A DNA stretch of 64,000 nt. Origin: Paenibacillus silvisoli (GTDB lineage: Bacteria > Bacillota > Bacilli > Paenibacillales > Paenibacillaceae). The notes under the pieces were generated by a model, which saw only the letters and a list, made by a program, of their open reading frames with translations, ran no database searches and was not told the origin of the DNA. Below, one piece after another: positions 25,271 to 32,775 of the stretch. The stretch covers positions 3,764,001-3,828,000 of the forward strand of contig NZ_CP133017.1 of NCBI RefSeq assembly GCF_030866765.1, written 5' to 3'. The first letter of the stretch is position 1. Every line of letters begins with the position of its first letter. The position numbers were made by a program, and so were the translations under genes.

Positions 25271-27019
25271 TTATTTGGCTGCCGCGGCTTCTTGCATCTG
25301 GAACAGGTTGCGGAAGAAGCCTTCCTGCTCGAACAGCTCTTTGTGCGTCCCTTGCTGCACGATCCGGCCGCCGTCGAGCACGATGATCCGGTCGGCCCTC
25401 TTCACCGAAGATAGCCGCTGCGCGATGATAAACGTCGTGCGTCCCTTCATCACCTCGAGCAGCTCCTCGTGAATCGCGGATTCCGTCGCCGTATCGACGC
25501 TGGCCGTCGCTTCGTCCAGCACGAGAATCGGCGGGTCCATCAGAATCGCCCGCGCCAGCGCCACGCGCTGCCGTTGTCCGCCGGACAGCCCGACGCCGCG
25601 TTCGCCGATCAGCGTATCGTAGCCGTGCGGCAGCGATTCGATGAAGCTGTGGATTTGCGCTTTGCCCGACGCCCACTCGATCTGCTCCTGCGTCGCTTCC
25701 GGCACGCCGTAGGCGATGTTCTCGCGGATCGTGGCCGAGAACAGGAACGTTTCCTGCGGCACGATGCCGATCTTGCGGCGCAGCCCTTCCAGCTCATACT
25801 CGCGGACGTCGACGCCGTCAATGAGCAGCTTTCCTTGGCTAACGTCATAGAAGCGCGACATCAGCGATATGAGGCTGCTTTTGCCGGAGCCCGTTGCGCC
25901 GAGTACGGCGATGACCTCGCCTTGTTTGACGCCGAAGGATATATTTTCCAAGATGCCCGCTTCCTGCTCGGGATTCTGATCGGCAAAATGGAACGATACG
26001 CCGTCGAAGGTGACATTGCCTTCGATTCGGTCGGTATTATGCGCCTTATCGTTGTCCGTGCGGATATCGACAGGCGTATCCAGCACCTCGAACACGCGCG
26101 GCGCCGCTTTGATCGCTTGCTGCATGATGTTGATTTGCCAGCCCAGCATGTTGAGCGGCCAAATAATGCCCCAGGTGTACCATTGGAACGCCATAAACGT
26201 GCCGAGCGTCATGCTTCCTTTGGCGACGAAATATGCGCCGACCCAAATCATCGTCAGAAACACGAGACCGCCGTAAAAGCTCATTAGCGGGAACGCTTTC
26301 GCTTCCAGCTTCGCGCGGTCCATGTTCGTTTCGAAGTTTTGGTCGTTGCGCGCTTCGAATTTGGACTGCTCCACGCTTTCGCGGGCAAACGCCTTGACGA
26401 CGCGGATCCCCGAAATATTTTCCTGCAGCGTCGTCGTCAGACGGCCCATCTGCTCCCGGATTTGGCCCCAGGCCGGGCCGACCTTCTTGTTGAATTGATA
26501 GAGCGACCATAGCAGCAGCGGCACGCTGGCCATGCAGAGCAGCGTTACCTGCCATTGAATGAACGCCATAAACACGATCGTGCCGATAAACGTCATGATC
26601 CCGGTCAGCATCGCCATCGCGCCGAAGCCGATGAAGTTTTTGACCGATTCGATATCGCCCGTCATCCGCGACATCAGCTGCCCGGTTTGAGCTTTGTCGT
26701 AGTAGCTGAACGAAAGCCGCTGCAAATGGTTGTAGAGCTGCTCCCGCAGCGTGAAGACGACATTTTGGCCGACCAGCTCCTGCGCTCTGCCCTGTACGAA
26801 CATCGCGACGCTCTTGACGACTTGAATGCCGAACAGCCCCAGCGCGACGATAAGCACCATCTTCATATCGCTCTTGGCAATGCCTTCGTCGAACACCAGC
26901 TTGAGCATCCACGGCGCGATGAGGTCGATGACCGTACCGAGCAGCATCGTCACGAACGAAATGACGACCCAGCGGGTACTCGGACGCAAATACCGCAGCA
27001 ATCGAATCATATTTCGCAT
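25271..27019 (-). CDS. Heterodimeric ABC exporter, first subunit (YfiB-like)
   Basis: A 582-residue half-transporter. Six transmembrane helices occupy roughly 15-310. The ATPase has Walker A GATGSGKSS, signature LSGGQRQR and Walker B ILVLDEATAS, but the switch loop reads IIAQRLSS, with Gln in place of the usual His. Loss of that His weakens one ATP site, and the second gene makes up for it with an intact switch. This points to an obligate heterodimer. The ATG at 27019 has GGGGG 9 bp upstream. A leader ORF and terminator precede it within 210 bp, so transcription into the exporter is likely conditional. Drug or peptide export is inferred. Confidence 0.9.
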   Translation of the reverse strand: MRNMIRLLRYLRPSTRWVVISFVTMLLGTVIDLIAPWMLKLVFDEGIAKSDMKMVLIVALGLFGIQVVKSVAMFVQGRAQELVGQNVVFTLREQLYNHLQRLSFSYYDKAQTGQLMSRMTGDIESVKNFIGFGAMAMLTGIMTFIGTIVFMAFIQWQVTLLCMASVPLLLWSLYQFNKKVGPAWGQIREQMGRLTTTLQENISGIRVVKAFARESVEQSKFEARNDQNFETNMDRAKLEAKAFPLMSFYGGLVFLTMIWVGAYFVAKGSMTLGTFMAFQWYTWGIIWPLNMLGWQINIMQQAIKAAPRVFEVLDTPVDIRTDNDKAHNTDRIEGNVTFDGVSFHFADQNPEQEAGILENISFGVKQGEVIAVLGATGSGKSSLISLMSRFYDVSQGKLLIDGVDVREYELEGLRRKIGIVPQETFLFSATIRENIAYGVPEATQEQIEWASGKAQIHSFIESLPHGYDTLIGERGVGLSGGQRQRVALARAILMDPPILVLDEATASVDTATESAIHEELLEVMKGRTTFIIAQRLSSVKRADRIIVLDGGRIVQQGTHKELFEQEGFFRNLFQMQEAAAAK

Positions 27020-27070
27020 ATCTGTATTCCCCCTTTAAACAAGCTTGCAACTGTTCCGGCAGACGGAATT

Positions 27071-27113
27071 AAAAAAAAAGGAGACCTCGAGCCGCATGGC
27101 TCAAGATCTCCTT
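27071..27113 (-). terminator. Terminator/attenuator between leader ORF and ABC exporter genes
   Basis: On the minus strand AAGGAGATCTTGAGCC pairs with GGCTCGAGGTCTCCTT around ATGC and is followed by nine T residues. It starts 27 bp after the leader stop and ends 52 bp before the exporter ATG, so it would stop transcription unless disrupted. Confidence 0.85.
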
Positions 27114-27139
27114 ATACGCAGACAGAGTCGTACGGCTAA

Positions 27140-27226
27140 TCAGAGCCGCCGCCTGCGATAGAAGTCGGGCCGATGGGCATGCTTTCTCATCCATTCCTTG
27201 CGCACATCAACAAATGGGATCCGCAT
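27140..27226 (-). CDS. Arg-rich leader peptide (28 residues)
   Basis: Encodes MRIPFVDVRKEWMRKHAHRP and ends DFYRRRRL. AGGAGG precedes the ATG at 27226 by 9 bp; two in-frame ATGs further up (27232 and 27250) are alternatives. An extended -10 promoter lies about 60 bp upstream and a strong terminator 27 bp downstream. The GGCTC near its stop is complementary to GAGCC in the terminator 5' arm. This resembles the BmrB leader of Bacillus subtilis bmrCD, where ribosome stalling prevents termination; the likeness is of layout, not of sequence. The positive tail could itself slow ribosomes. Confidence 0.6.
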   Translation of the reverse strand: MRIPFVDVRKEWMRKHAHRPDFYRRRRL

Positions 27227-27284
27227 AGCCATCGCCCTCCTTTTCGTCATCGTCGTTTCCGTTTCCTGAAACCGGAACAACCAA

Positions 27285-27314
27285 ATCTTAACATCCCTTT
27301 CAAGAAGCGCGCAA
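27285..27314 (-). promoter_or_regulatory. Promoter of the ABC exporter leader
   Basis: TTGCGC (27309-27314)-18 bp-TAAGAT (27285-27290) with TGT just before the -10 (extended -10). Transcription would start near 27278, ahead of the leader ORF. Confidence 0.55.
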
Positions 27315-27410
27315 GGGGCGTTTACGATATTTATTTTTTTGTGAAACAAACATAAAAGGACCTGGCGCGAGCCAGGCCCTCCTCTTTCATCTGCCACGGT
27401 GCTCTTTCGA

Positions 27411-27595
27411 TAACGGTTGCCACGGAGGCTATTTCGCCCAAAATGGCCCTTTCGAAATTGTAACGGTTGCCAGAGCGGCTATTAGGCGATTTGGGCAGGG
27501 AATTGCCACGATTTGGGCCAAATAAGCTCTGTGGCAACCGTTAGCTGTCCGAAAAGGACTGTTTTTGCGCAAATAAGCGCTGCTGCAACCGTTAG
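27411..27595. repeat. Intergenic 50-bp repeat cluster C (forward, forward, reverse, reverse)
   Basis: Units start with TAACGGTTGCCA at 27411 and 27461 (50 bp apart). Two reverse copies end in CAACCGTTAG at 27544 and 27595 (51 bp apart). The first 25 bp of each unit (TAACGGTTGCCAC then GCTATTT) are best conserved; a CAAAA and a GCCCTTT follow in most copies. The same unit and order recur at 59751-59935. A small hairpin CCTGGC/GCCAGG lies at 27361-27376. The gap 27315-27625 holds nothing else recognisable. Confidence 0.85.
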
Positions 27596-27625
27596 AACCG
27601 CCATACGCCGGCGCCAACCACAAAT

Positions 27626-27657
27626 GAAAAACCCGCCGTTTGAATAAACGGCGGGTT
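27626..27657. terminator. Terminator after the 177-residue conserved hypothetical gene
   Basis: Stem AAACCCGCCGTTT with AAACGGCGGGTTT around TTCA, followed on the minus strand by TTCATTT; the plus strand is also U-rich, so it may act both ways. Confidence 0.85.
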
Positions 27658-27677
27658 TCTCAACATTCAAGTACGCG

Positions 27678-28211
27678 TTACAGATCGCTCGTCGACTCGA
27701 AATCCGCCGCCGTAATGCCTTGTTCCACGGCGAATTCATAATCCTCGATATCGTAGACTTGGACGGGCACTTCCGCCTCAAGCAGCTTATCTTGGAACTC
27801 GAATTGGTCCGACAACAGCGGCACGCTGAGCTTCAATGAGGTGAGCAGCAGCTCCGTTTCGATCGGATCGAAATATTCGCCGTACTGCGCGTTGTCCACG
27901 GCATGAACGATCGTGAATTGAATTTTGTCGTTCAGCAGCAGCGGCGAGCTTTCCCGCCAAGGCATTTGCAAGGCGCGCTCGATTTTTTTCTTGTTGAACG
28001 GGTCCTCGAAAAACGCAATAAGCTCCCCGATCTTCGCTTTCACATGAGCATCGTCATCGGGATCGTCCATGACCGGCTCCGCTCCCGCTTTCATATCGTA
28101 GAGCTCCATAATTGTCGAATATGGCAAGACAAAATCGACAGGCCGGCTTGGCACGAGCAGATGACCATACGTTGCAACCATTACGGCTTCAATGACGAAA
28201 CGCCGTCGCAT
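27678..28211 (-). CDS. Conserved hypothetical protein of the Paenibacillaceae
   Basis: A 177-residue acidic protein starting MRRRFVIEAVMVATYGHLLV, with PYSTIMELYDMK, KIGELIAFFEDPFNKKKIERAL and QYGEYFDPIETELLLTSLK. I recall close relatives in Paenibacillus, sometimes named ADP-heptose synthase, but no nucleotidyl-transferase or sugar-kinase motif is visible, so I would not use that name. It has no membrane segment and no cysteine. The ATG follows GGGGGGAT. Two GAGTTTGAC palindromes lie 20-77 bp upstream and may control it. It is a single gene with its own terminator. Confidence 0.75.
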   Translation of the reverse strand: MRRRFVIEAVMVATYGHLLVPSRPVDFVLPYSTIMELYDMKAGAEPVMDDPDDDAHVKAKIGELIAFFEDPFNKKKIERALQMPWRESSPLLLNDKIQFTIVHAVDNAQYGEYFDPIETELLLTSLKLSVPLLSDQFEFQDKLLEAEVPVQVYDIEDYEFAVEQGITAADFESTSDL

Positions 28212-28231
28212 TCTATCCCCCCTGTAATCGG

Positions 28232-28288
28232 GAGTTTGACGAATGTCAAACTCTCTCAGCTTTAGGGAGTTTGACCGGGGTCAAACTC
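28232..28288. repeat. Two GAGTTTGAC-N4-GTCAAACTC palindromes
   Basis: Perfect 9-bp inverted repeats with 4-bp spacers at 28232-28253 (gaat) and 28267-28288 (cggg), 35 bp apart. They lie between two divergent genes. They could be paired operators, or RNA hairpins in the leader of the minus-strand gene; the spacer bases differ while the arms are identical. Confidence 0.75.
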
Positions 28289-28443
28289 TCACCTTATGAA
28301 TTTGTCAGCTTATTATACTACATATCCTAGCGCATACACAGAGCCAAATGCTTGTTTTACAGGAAGCGTACTGGGCAAAGCTGTGCTAAAATAAAGACTG
28401 TTCGCCCTAATGTTACAAGTGTATTGGAGTTGATTGCGCAGTT

Positions 28444-29433
28444 ATGCATACCGAGCAAGTGATCATTATCGGCGCGGGTCCGTGCGGGCTTGCCGCAGCC
28501 ATCGAGCTGCAGGCGACCGGCATTCAGCCGCTCATCATCGAGAAACGCAATGTCGTCCATTCCATCTCGCAATACCCGACATACATGCATTTCTTCAGTT
28601 CGCCGGAGCTGCTCGAAATCGGCGGCATTCCGTTCACGACCGCGAACGAGAAGCCTTCCCGTCTCGAAGCGCTCATGTATTACCGCAATGTCGCGCTGCG
28701 GCGCGAAGTCCGCATTAACGCTTACGAAACGGTGACTGCCATTCATCCTCAGCCGGACGGAAGCTTCGTTCTGGAGAGTCAAGACCGCTACGGCGACCCG
28801 AGAAAATATCAGGCCAAAGCCGTTATCGTAGCCACAGGCTACTTCGACCACCCGAACGAGCTGGGCATTCCAGGCGAGCAAACCGATAAAGTGACGCATT
28901 TCTTCCGCGAGTCCCATCCGTATACGGGGATGAAGGTCGCGATTATCGGCGGCAGCAATTCCGCCATCGACGCGGCTTTGGAGCTGGAACGCGTCGGCGC
29001 CAAAGTTACGGTCGTCTACCGGGGAGCGGAATATTCGAAGAGCATCAAGCCTTGGGTACGCCCCATCTTCGAAAGCCTCGTGCAAAAAGGCCGCATCGCG
29101 ATGCGCCTCGCTTCACGCGTGGTCGAAATTCACCCTCGCGCGATCGTCGTCGAAAACGAAGCCGGCCTCGAAGAGCTGCCGAACGACTTCGTGCTTGCGT
29201 TGACCGGCTTTCATCCGGATCGCGCTTTTCTCGCGTCCTTTGGCGTCACCATGGAGGAGGAAGGCTATCCGACCTTCAACAACGAGACGATGGAAAGCAA
29301 CGTGCCTGGCATTTATTTAGCCGGCGTTGTCGCTTCGCGGCACGAAGCGAACGAGATTTTCATCGAATCCGGCCGGTTCCACGGCAGAAAGATCGCCGCT
29401 CATTTAGCGCAAATCGGCAGCCTGCAGCGCTAG
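28444..29433 (+). CDS. bdrA: YpdA-family FAD/NAD(P) reductase (putative bacillithiol disulfide reductase)
   Basis: A 329-residue flavoprotein. The FAD motif is IIIGAGPCGLAAAIEL at residues 7-22; the NAD(P) motif is VAIIGGSNSAIDAALEL near 166. FSSPELLEIGGIPFTT, KPWVRPIFESLVQKG and GVVASRHEANEIFIESGRFH are typical of YpdA. Thioredoxin reductases carry a Cys-x2-Cys that is absent here. YpdA reduces bacillithiol disulfide, keeping thiol balance in Firmicutes. The ATG at 28444 has only a weak, distant GGAG. Two palindromes upstream may regulate it. It ends in a strong bidirectional hairpin. Confidence 0.88.
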   Translation: MHTEQVIIIGAGPCGLAAAIELQATGIQPLIIEKRNVVHSISQYPTYMHFFSSPELLEIGGIPFTTANEKPSRLEALMYYRNVALRREVRINAYETVTAIHPQPDGSFVLESQDRYGDPRKYQAKAVIVATGYFDHPNELGIPGEQTDKVTHFFRESHPYTGMKVAIIGGSNSAIDAALELERVGAKVTVVYRGAEYSKSIKPWVRPIFESLVQKGRIAMRLASRVVEIHPRAIVVENEAGLEELPNDFVLALTGFHPDRAFLASFGVTMEEEGYPTFNNETMESNVPGIYLAGVVASRHEANEIFIESGRFHGRKIAAHLAQIGSLQR

Positions 29434-29437
29434 ACGC

Positions 29438-29500
29438 ACAAAAAAGGCATTGGATTCCGTACACGTCATCCGAGTACGAGGATTCAATGCCTTTTTGCGT
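29438..29500. terminator. Bidirectional terminator after bdrA
   Basis: AAAAAGGCATTGGATTC pairs with GGATTCAATGCCTTTTT with an inner GTAC/GTAC stem, and T/A tracts on both sides. Confidence 0.8.
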
Positions 29501-29514
29501 CTCTTTATCGCATG

Positions 29515-30042
29515 CTACAGGCTGGCAATCGGTTGAAGGCCGTCCTCGTCGACGCCTTGAAACGTCATGACGGTCGCGATCTTTTGCAGCCTGATATACT
29601 CATTGTTCATCAGCTCGGTCCGGAAATAGGCAAACATATAAGCGGCATCGATAAACGCCAGCCCCGGATAAACGGCTATGTTCTGATTGCTGAACGGATT
29701 GTCGAGCAGCACCTGCCATTCCCCGCCGCGCTGTTCTTGCGGTATAGACTCGAAAACATGCCGCTTCGTGCGGATGATCCCCTTGTACTCCTGCCAAATA
29801 TACGACCACGATGGGCTTGTCCGGCCAGGCTCGGGAACGGCAAGCTGCGCCCGCTCCATCAGCTCGTCGGCCTCCCCGCATGATGGATCCTCATATTCGC
29901 GCAAATATTGTCTGAAATCGTCCAGAAAATGCCGCAGCGCGGTAAACCCTTCCGCCTTCAACGTATTCCCGAATGCCTCGATGTCCGCCTCGGACTTCAG
30001 GCCCTTGAGCTGCTCAAAATAACTCGGATTCGTGACTTGCAT
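29515..30042 (-). CDS. Hypothetical protein (175 residues)
   Basis: Not recognised. The protein is predicted mostly helical and soluble, with a single cysteine (DPSCGEADE), several aromatic residues (PSWSYIWQEYKG) and no signal or membrane segment. GGGAGGG precedes the ATG at 9 bp, so translation is likely efficient. It is followed by the bdrA terminator in the opposite direction and preceded by another small hypothetical gene 28 bp away on the same strand; the two may form an operon. Confidence 0.65.
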   Translation of the reverse strand: MQVTNPSYFEQLKGLKSEADIEAFGNTLKAEGFTALRHFLDDFRQYLREYEDPSCGEADELMERAQLAVPEPGRTSPSWSYIWQEYKGIIRTKRHVFESIPQEQRGGEWQVLLDNPFSNQNIAVYPGLAFIDAAYMFAYFRTELMNNEYIRLQKIATVMTFQGVDEDGLQPIASL

Positions 30043-30070
30043 GGCCTGATACCCTCCCGCAATAACGCTT

Positions 30071-30358
30071 CTATGGCTTAAGCAGCTTGATCGCTCCGTC
30101 CTGTTCCAGCAGGAGCCTTCGTCTGGGATCGTTGTTCAGCTTTACGTTAAACAGCTTCAGACGCTCTTCCTTCACTTCGAGAATATCCCAGTCTGCGAAT
30201 TGTTCGTATCCATGTTCGGACAAGGCAAGCTCGGCCGCTTGCGCGGCTGCCTCATTATCCTCCCACCAAAGCGCGCCATAATATGCAAAATCATACACGT
30301 TTTTCAACATGCCGCAAGCAATTTCCCCGGTTATGCGTTGTCTTAATACGAATGGCAT
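30071..30358 (-). CDS. Small hypothetical protein (95 residues)
   Basis: Not recognised. It reads MPFVLRQRITGEIACGMLKN, then DFAYYGALWWEDNEAAAQAA, and ends LLLEQDGAIKLLKP. It has an acidic middle and a basic end, one cysteine and no membrane segment. GGAGAG lies about 10 bp before the ATG. It sits 71 bp after the ferredoxin oxidoreductase genes on the same strand and 28 bp before the 175-residue hypothetical, so it may be co-transcribed with either. Confidence 0.6.
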   Translation of the reverse strand: MPFVLRQRITGEIACGMLKNVYDFAYYGALWWEDNEAAAQAAELALSEHGYEQFADWDILEVKEERLKLFNVKLNNDPRRRLLLEQDGAIKLLKP

Positions 30359-30429
30359 CGTGAAACAGCTCTCCTTCGGCGTGAATAAAGAAGGCGCAGC
30401 GCATATTCGCCGCCGCGCCTGATCCGGTG

Positions 30430-32736
30430 CTAGAGGTACAAATTCTCGTGCTTCGCTTTCAGACGCTGCCAGCGGCGTTCCACTTCGTCCTCGAACGACT
30501 TGAGCGCTTCGGCGTATTCGGGACGCGTCATATGCTTCGTTTTGCCCATGTTCTTGAGCCAGTCGCCGAGCGGAATCCGCTTGCCTTTATCCTCCGGATT
30601 GAACGTAATGTTCGTGATGCCTTCCTCGACCTCGTACAGCGGGAAGAAGCAGGAGTTGACCGCGTCGTCGATCAGCGTCTGCCCGATTTTCTCCTCGGAC
30701 AGCCAGTTCAGCGGACAAGTGATGAGAATTTTGCCATACACAAGGCCGTAGTTCTGCGCGTAATACTGCGCCTTCGCCGCTTTGCGGAGAAGATCCTGCG
30801 GCAGCGACTCCGAACCCGTGAACACGTACGGGATGTTCGTGGCAGCCATAATTTGCGCCGTATCCTTGTGGTGAAACAGCTTGCCGCCTTGATGCTTGCC
30901 GACGTTCGACGTCGACGTGCGGTGGCCTAGCGGCGTCGAATACGACAGCTGCGCGCCTGTGTTCATGTAGCCTTCGTTATCGTACTCCAGGATGATCATC
31001 TTATGGTTCCGCAGCGCGCTGCCGATTGCCGGCCCCATGCCGATGTCCATGCCGCCGTCACCCGTAATCATGACGAAGGTGAAATCATCCTTCAGCCCGT
31101 ATTGATCCAATTCGCCGCGGCGCTTGCGTTCCCAGAACATTTCGACGACGCCGGACAGCGTTGCCGCGCCGTTCTGGAACAGGTTGTGAATATACGTCGC
31201 TTTGTGCGACGAATAAGGGAAGCCGGTCGTGACGACCATCGCGCAGCCGGTTTGGTACAGCGCCACGATGTCGCCTTCGATGCCTTTGAAGAACAGCTCC
31301 AAGCCGGAGAAAATACCGCAGCCCGGACATGCGCCGTGGCCTGGCGCGAGGCGCTTCGGCTTCTTCGTCAGCTGGCGGACCGGCGGCACCTTCACCTTCA
31401 GCTTGCCGGTTGCTTCGTCGCGGTCGACCGTAATGAGGCCGGTCTTCAAATCCTCGTATTTCATCGGCTCCAGCACGCGCTTCGGCGCTTTCTCCGGATC
31501 GCCCGGCGTGTGGCCCCAATAGTCGAACGGCACGGCAACCTTGCCAGTAGCGGCCGCTTCAATAGCGAGCTGGAACAAATGATGTCCGTCCTCGGCGTAA
31601 AAATCTTTGCCGCCCAAGCCGAAAATCCGGCTGATCACCAGCGTATCCTTCACGCCGTGCGTGAACAGCGCCGCTTTGATTTCGTTCGTCATATTGCCGC
31701 CGTGAGCGCCGTACGAATCCGCGCGATCGCCGATCGTGACGGCCTTCACGCCGCGCAGCGCTTCGGCGATGGCCTTCGCCGGGAACGGCCGAATCATGTT
31801 CGGCGCGATGGAGCCGGCTTTAATGCCTTGCGCGCGAAGCTGGTCGACGACGTCCTTAATGATTTCCGAAGCGGAATTCATCAGGAATACGGCCACTTCG
31901 GCGTCTTCCATCCGGTACAGATCGAGAATCGGATAATCGCGGCCTGTCAGCTCGGCGTATTCTTCGCGGATGCGGTCGAACACTTCCCCCGCGTTGTACA
32001 TCGCAACCGACTGCTGGTAGCAGTTGTTGATGTAGTCCGGCTCGTTCATGTACGGGCCGACCGTAATCGGGTTGTTCCGGTCAAGCACATGGTTGTACCC
32101 TTCCGGAGGCTTCTCGCCGACAAAGGCGTGCACGTCCGCGCGGTGCGCGAACGTTTGGACGCGGCGCTTCTGGTGCGAAGTGAAGTAACCGTCGGATGCG
32201 ACCAACACCGGCAGGCGAACCTTCGGATCTTCGGCAAGCTTGATCGCGATGATGTTCATGTCGTATACCGCCTGCGGGTCGCGGCACATCAGAATCGGCC
32301 AGCCGGTATTCAGCGCATAGTACAAGTCCGAATGGTCGCCGTGAATGTCGAGCGGTCCGGAAACCGAACGGCATACGAGATTCATGACCATCGGGAAACG
32401 CGTGCCGGATTGCACCGGCATTTGCTCCAGCATATATAAATAGCCGTTCGAGCTCGTCGCGTTAAATACGCGGCCGCCGGCCGCGGATGCGCCATAGCAA
32501 ATACCTGCCGATCCATGCTCGCCGTCCGCCGGGATCAATTTAATATCGTGCTGCCCGTTCGCTTTCATCAAATCGAGAAATTGGGCAACCTCCGTAGACG
32601 GGGAGATCGGGAAATACCCCATCACGTGATAGTTGATTTGATGCGCGGCGTACGCAGCCATTTCGTTGCCCGACTCGTACACCATCCGCTGCTCGACCGT
32701 GCCTTTGCTTACTTCTTTATTGATCTCAATGGCCAT
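30430..32736 (-). CDS. 2-oxoacid:ferredoxin oxidoreductase, fused alpha-beta subunit
   Basis: Oxidatively decarboxylates a 2-oxoacid with CoA and ferredoxin. One 768-residue chain covers the alpha part (about 1-420: ISPSTEVAQFLD, a transketolase-like domain and a C-terminal domain) and the beta part (about 450-768). The thiamine diphosphate site is visible as PGHGACPGCG and GDGGMDIGMG followed by NEGYMNTGAQ. In most bacteria alpha and beta are separate genes. The partner gene just upstream carries gamma and delta. The ATG at 32736 follows GAGGAGC. Pyruvate is the likeliest substrate by overall look, but 2-oxoglutarate or branched-chain oxoacids cannot be excluded. A ferredoxin gene is not adjacent. 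Confidence 0.88.
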   Translation of the reverse strand: MAIEINKEVSKGTVEQRMVYESGNEMAAYAAHQINYHVMGYFPISPSTEVAQFLDLMKANGQHDIKLIPADGEHGSAGICYGASAAGGRVFNATSSNGYLYMLEQMPVQSGTRFPMVMNLVCRSVSGPLDIHGDHSDLYYALNTGWPILMCRDPQAVYDMNIIAIKLAEDPKVRLPVLVASDGYFTSHQKRRVQTFAHRADVHAFVGEKPPEGYNHVLDRNNPITVGPYMNEPDYINNCYQQSVAMYNAGEVFDRIREEYAELTGRDYPILDLYRMEDAEVAVFLMNSASEIIKDVVDQLRAQGIKAGSIAPNMIRPFPAKAIAEALRGVKAVTIGDRADSYGAHGGNMTNEIKAALFTHGVKDTLVISRIFGLGGKDFYAEDGHHLFQLAIEAAATGKVAVPFDYWGHTPGDPEKAPKRVLEPMKYEDLKTGLITVDRDEATGKLKVKVPPVRQLTKKPKRLAPGHGACPGCGIFSGLELFFKGIEGDIVALYQTGCAMVVTTGFPYSSHKATYIHNLFQNGAATLSGVVEMFWERKRRGELDQYGLKDDFTFVMITGDGGMDIGMGPAIGSALRNHKMIILEYDNEGYMNTGAQLSYSTPLGHRTSTSNVGKHQGGKLFHHKDTAQIMAATNIPYVFTGSESLPQDLLRKAAKAQYYAQNYGLVYGKILITCPLNWLSEEKIGQTLIDDAVNSCFFPLYEVEEGITNITFNPEDKGKRIPLGDWLKNMGKTKHMTRPEYAEALKSFEDEVERRWQRLKAKHENLYL

Positions 32737-32775
32737 TGTTCCGCTCCTCTCTGCCATGCTCTCCCGGCATGGCCG

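Noticed and set aside
27411-27595. CRISPR array
   Set aside because: The 50-bp units change orientation, number only four and vary inside; no uniform short repeat with unique spacers and no cas gene.
31003-32439. 478-residue plus-strand open frame
   Set aside because: Antisense of the fused alpha-beta oxidoreductase, which has clear domain motifs.
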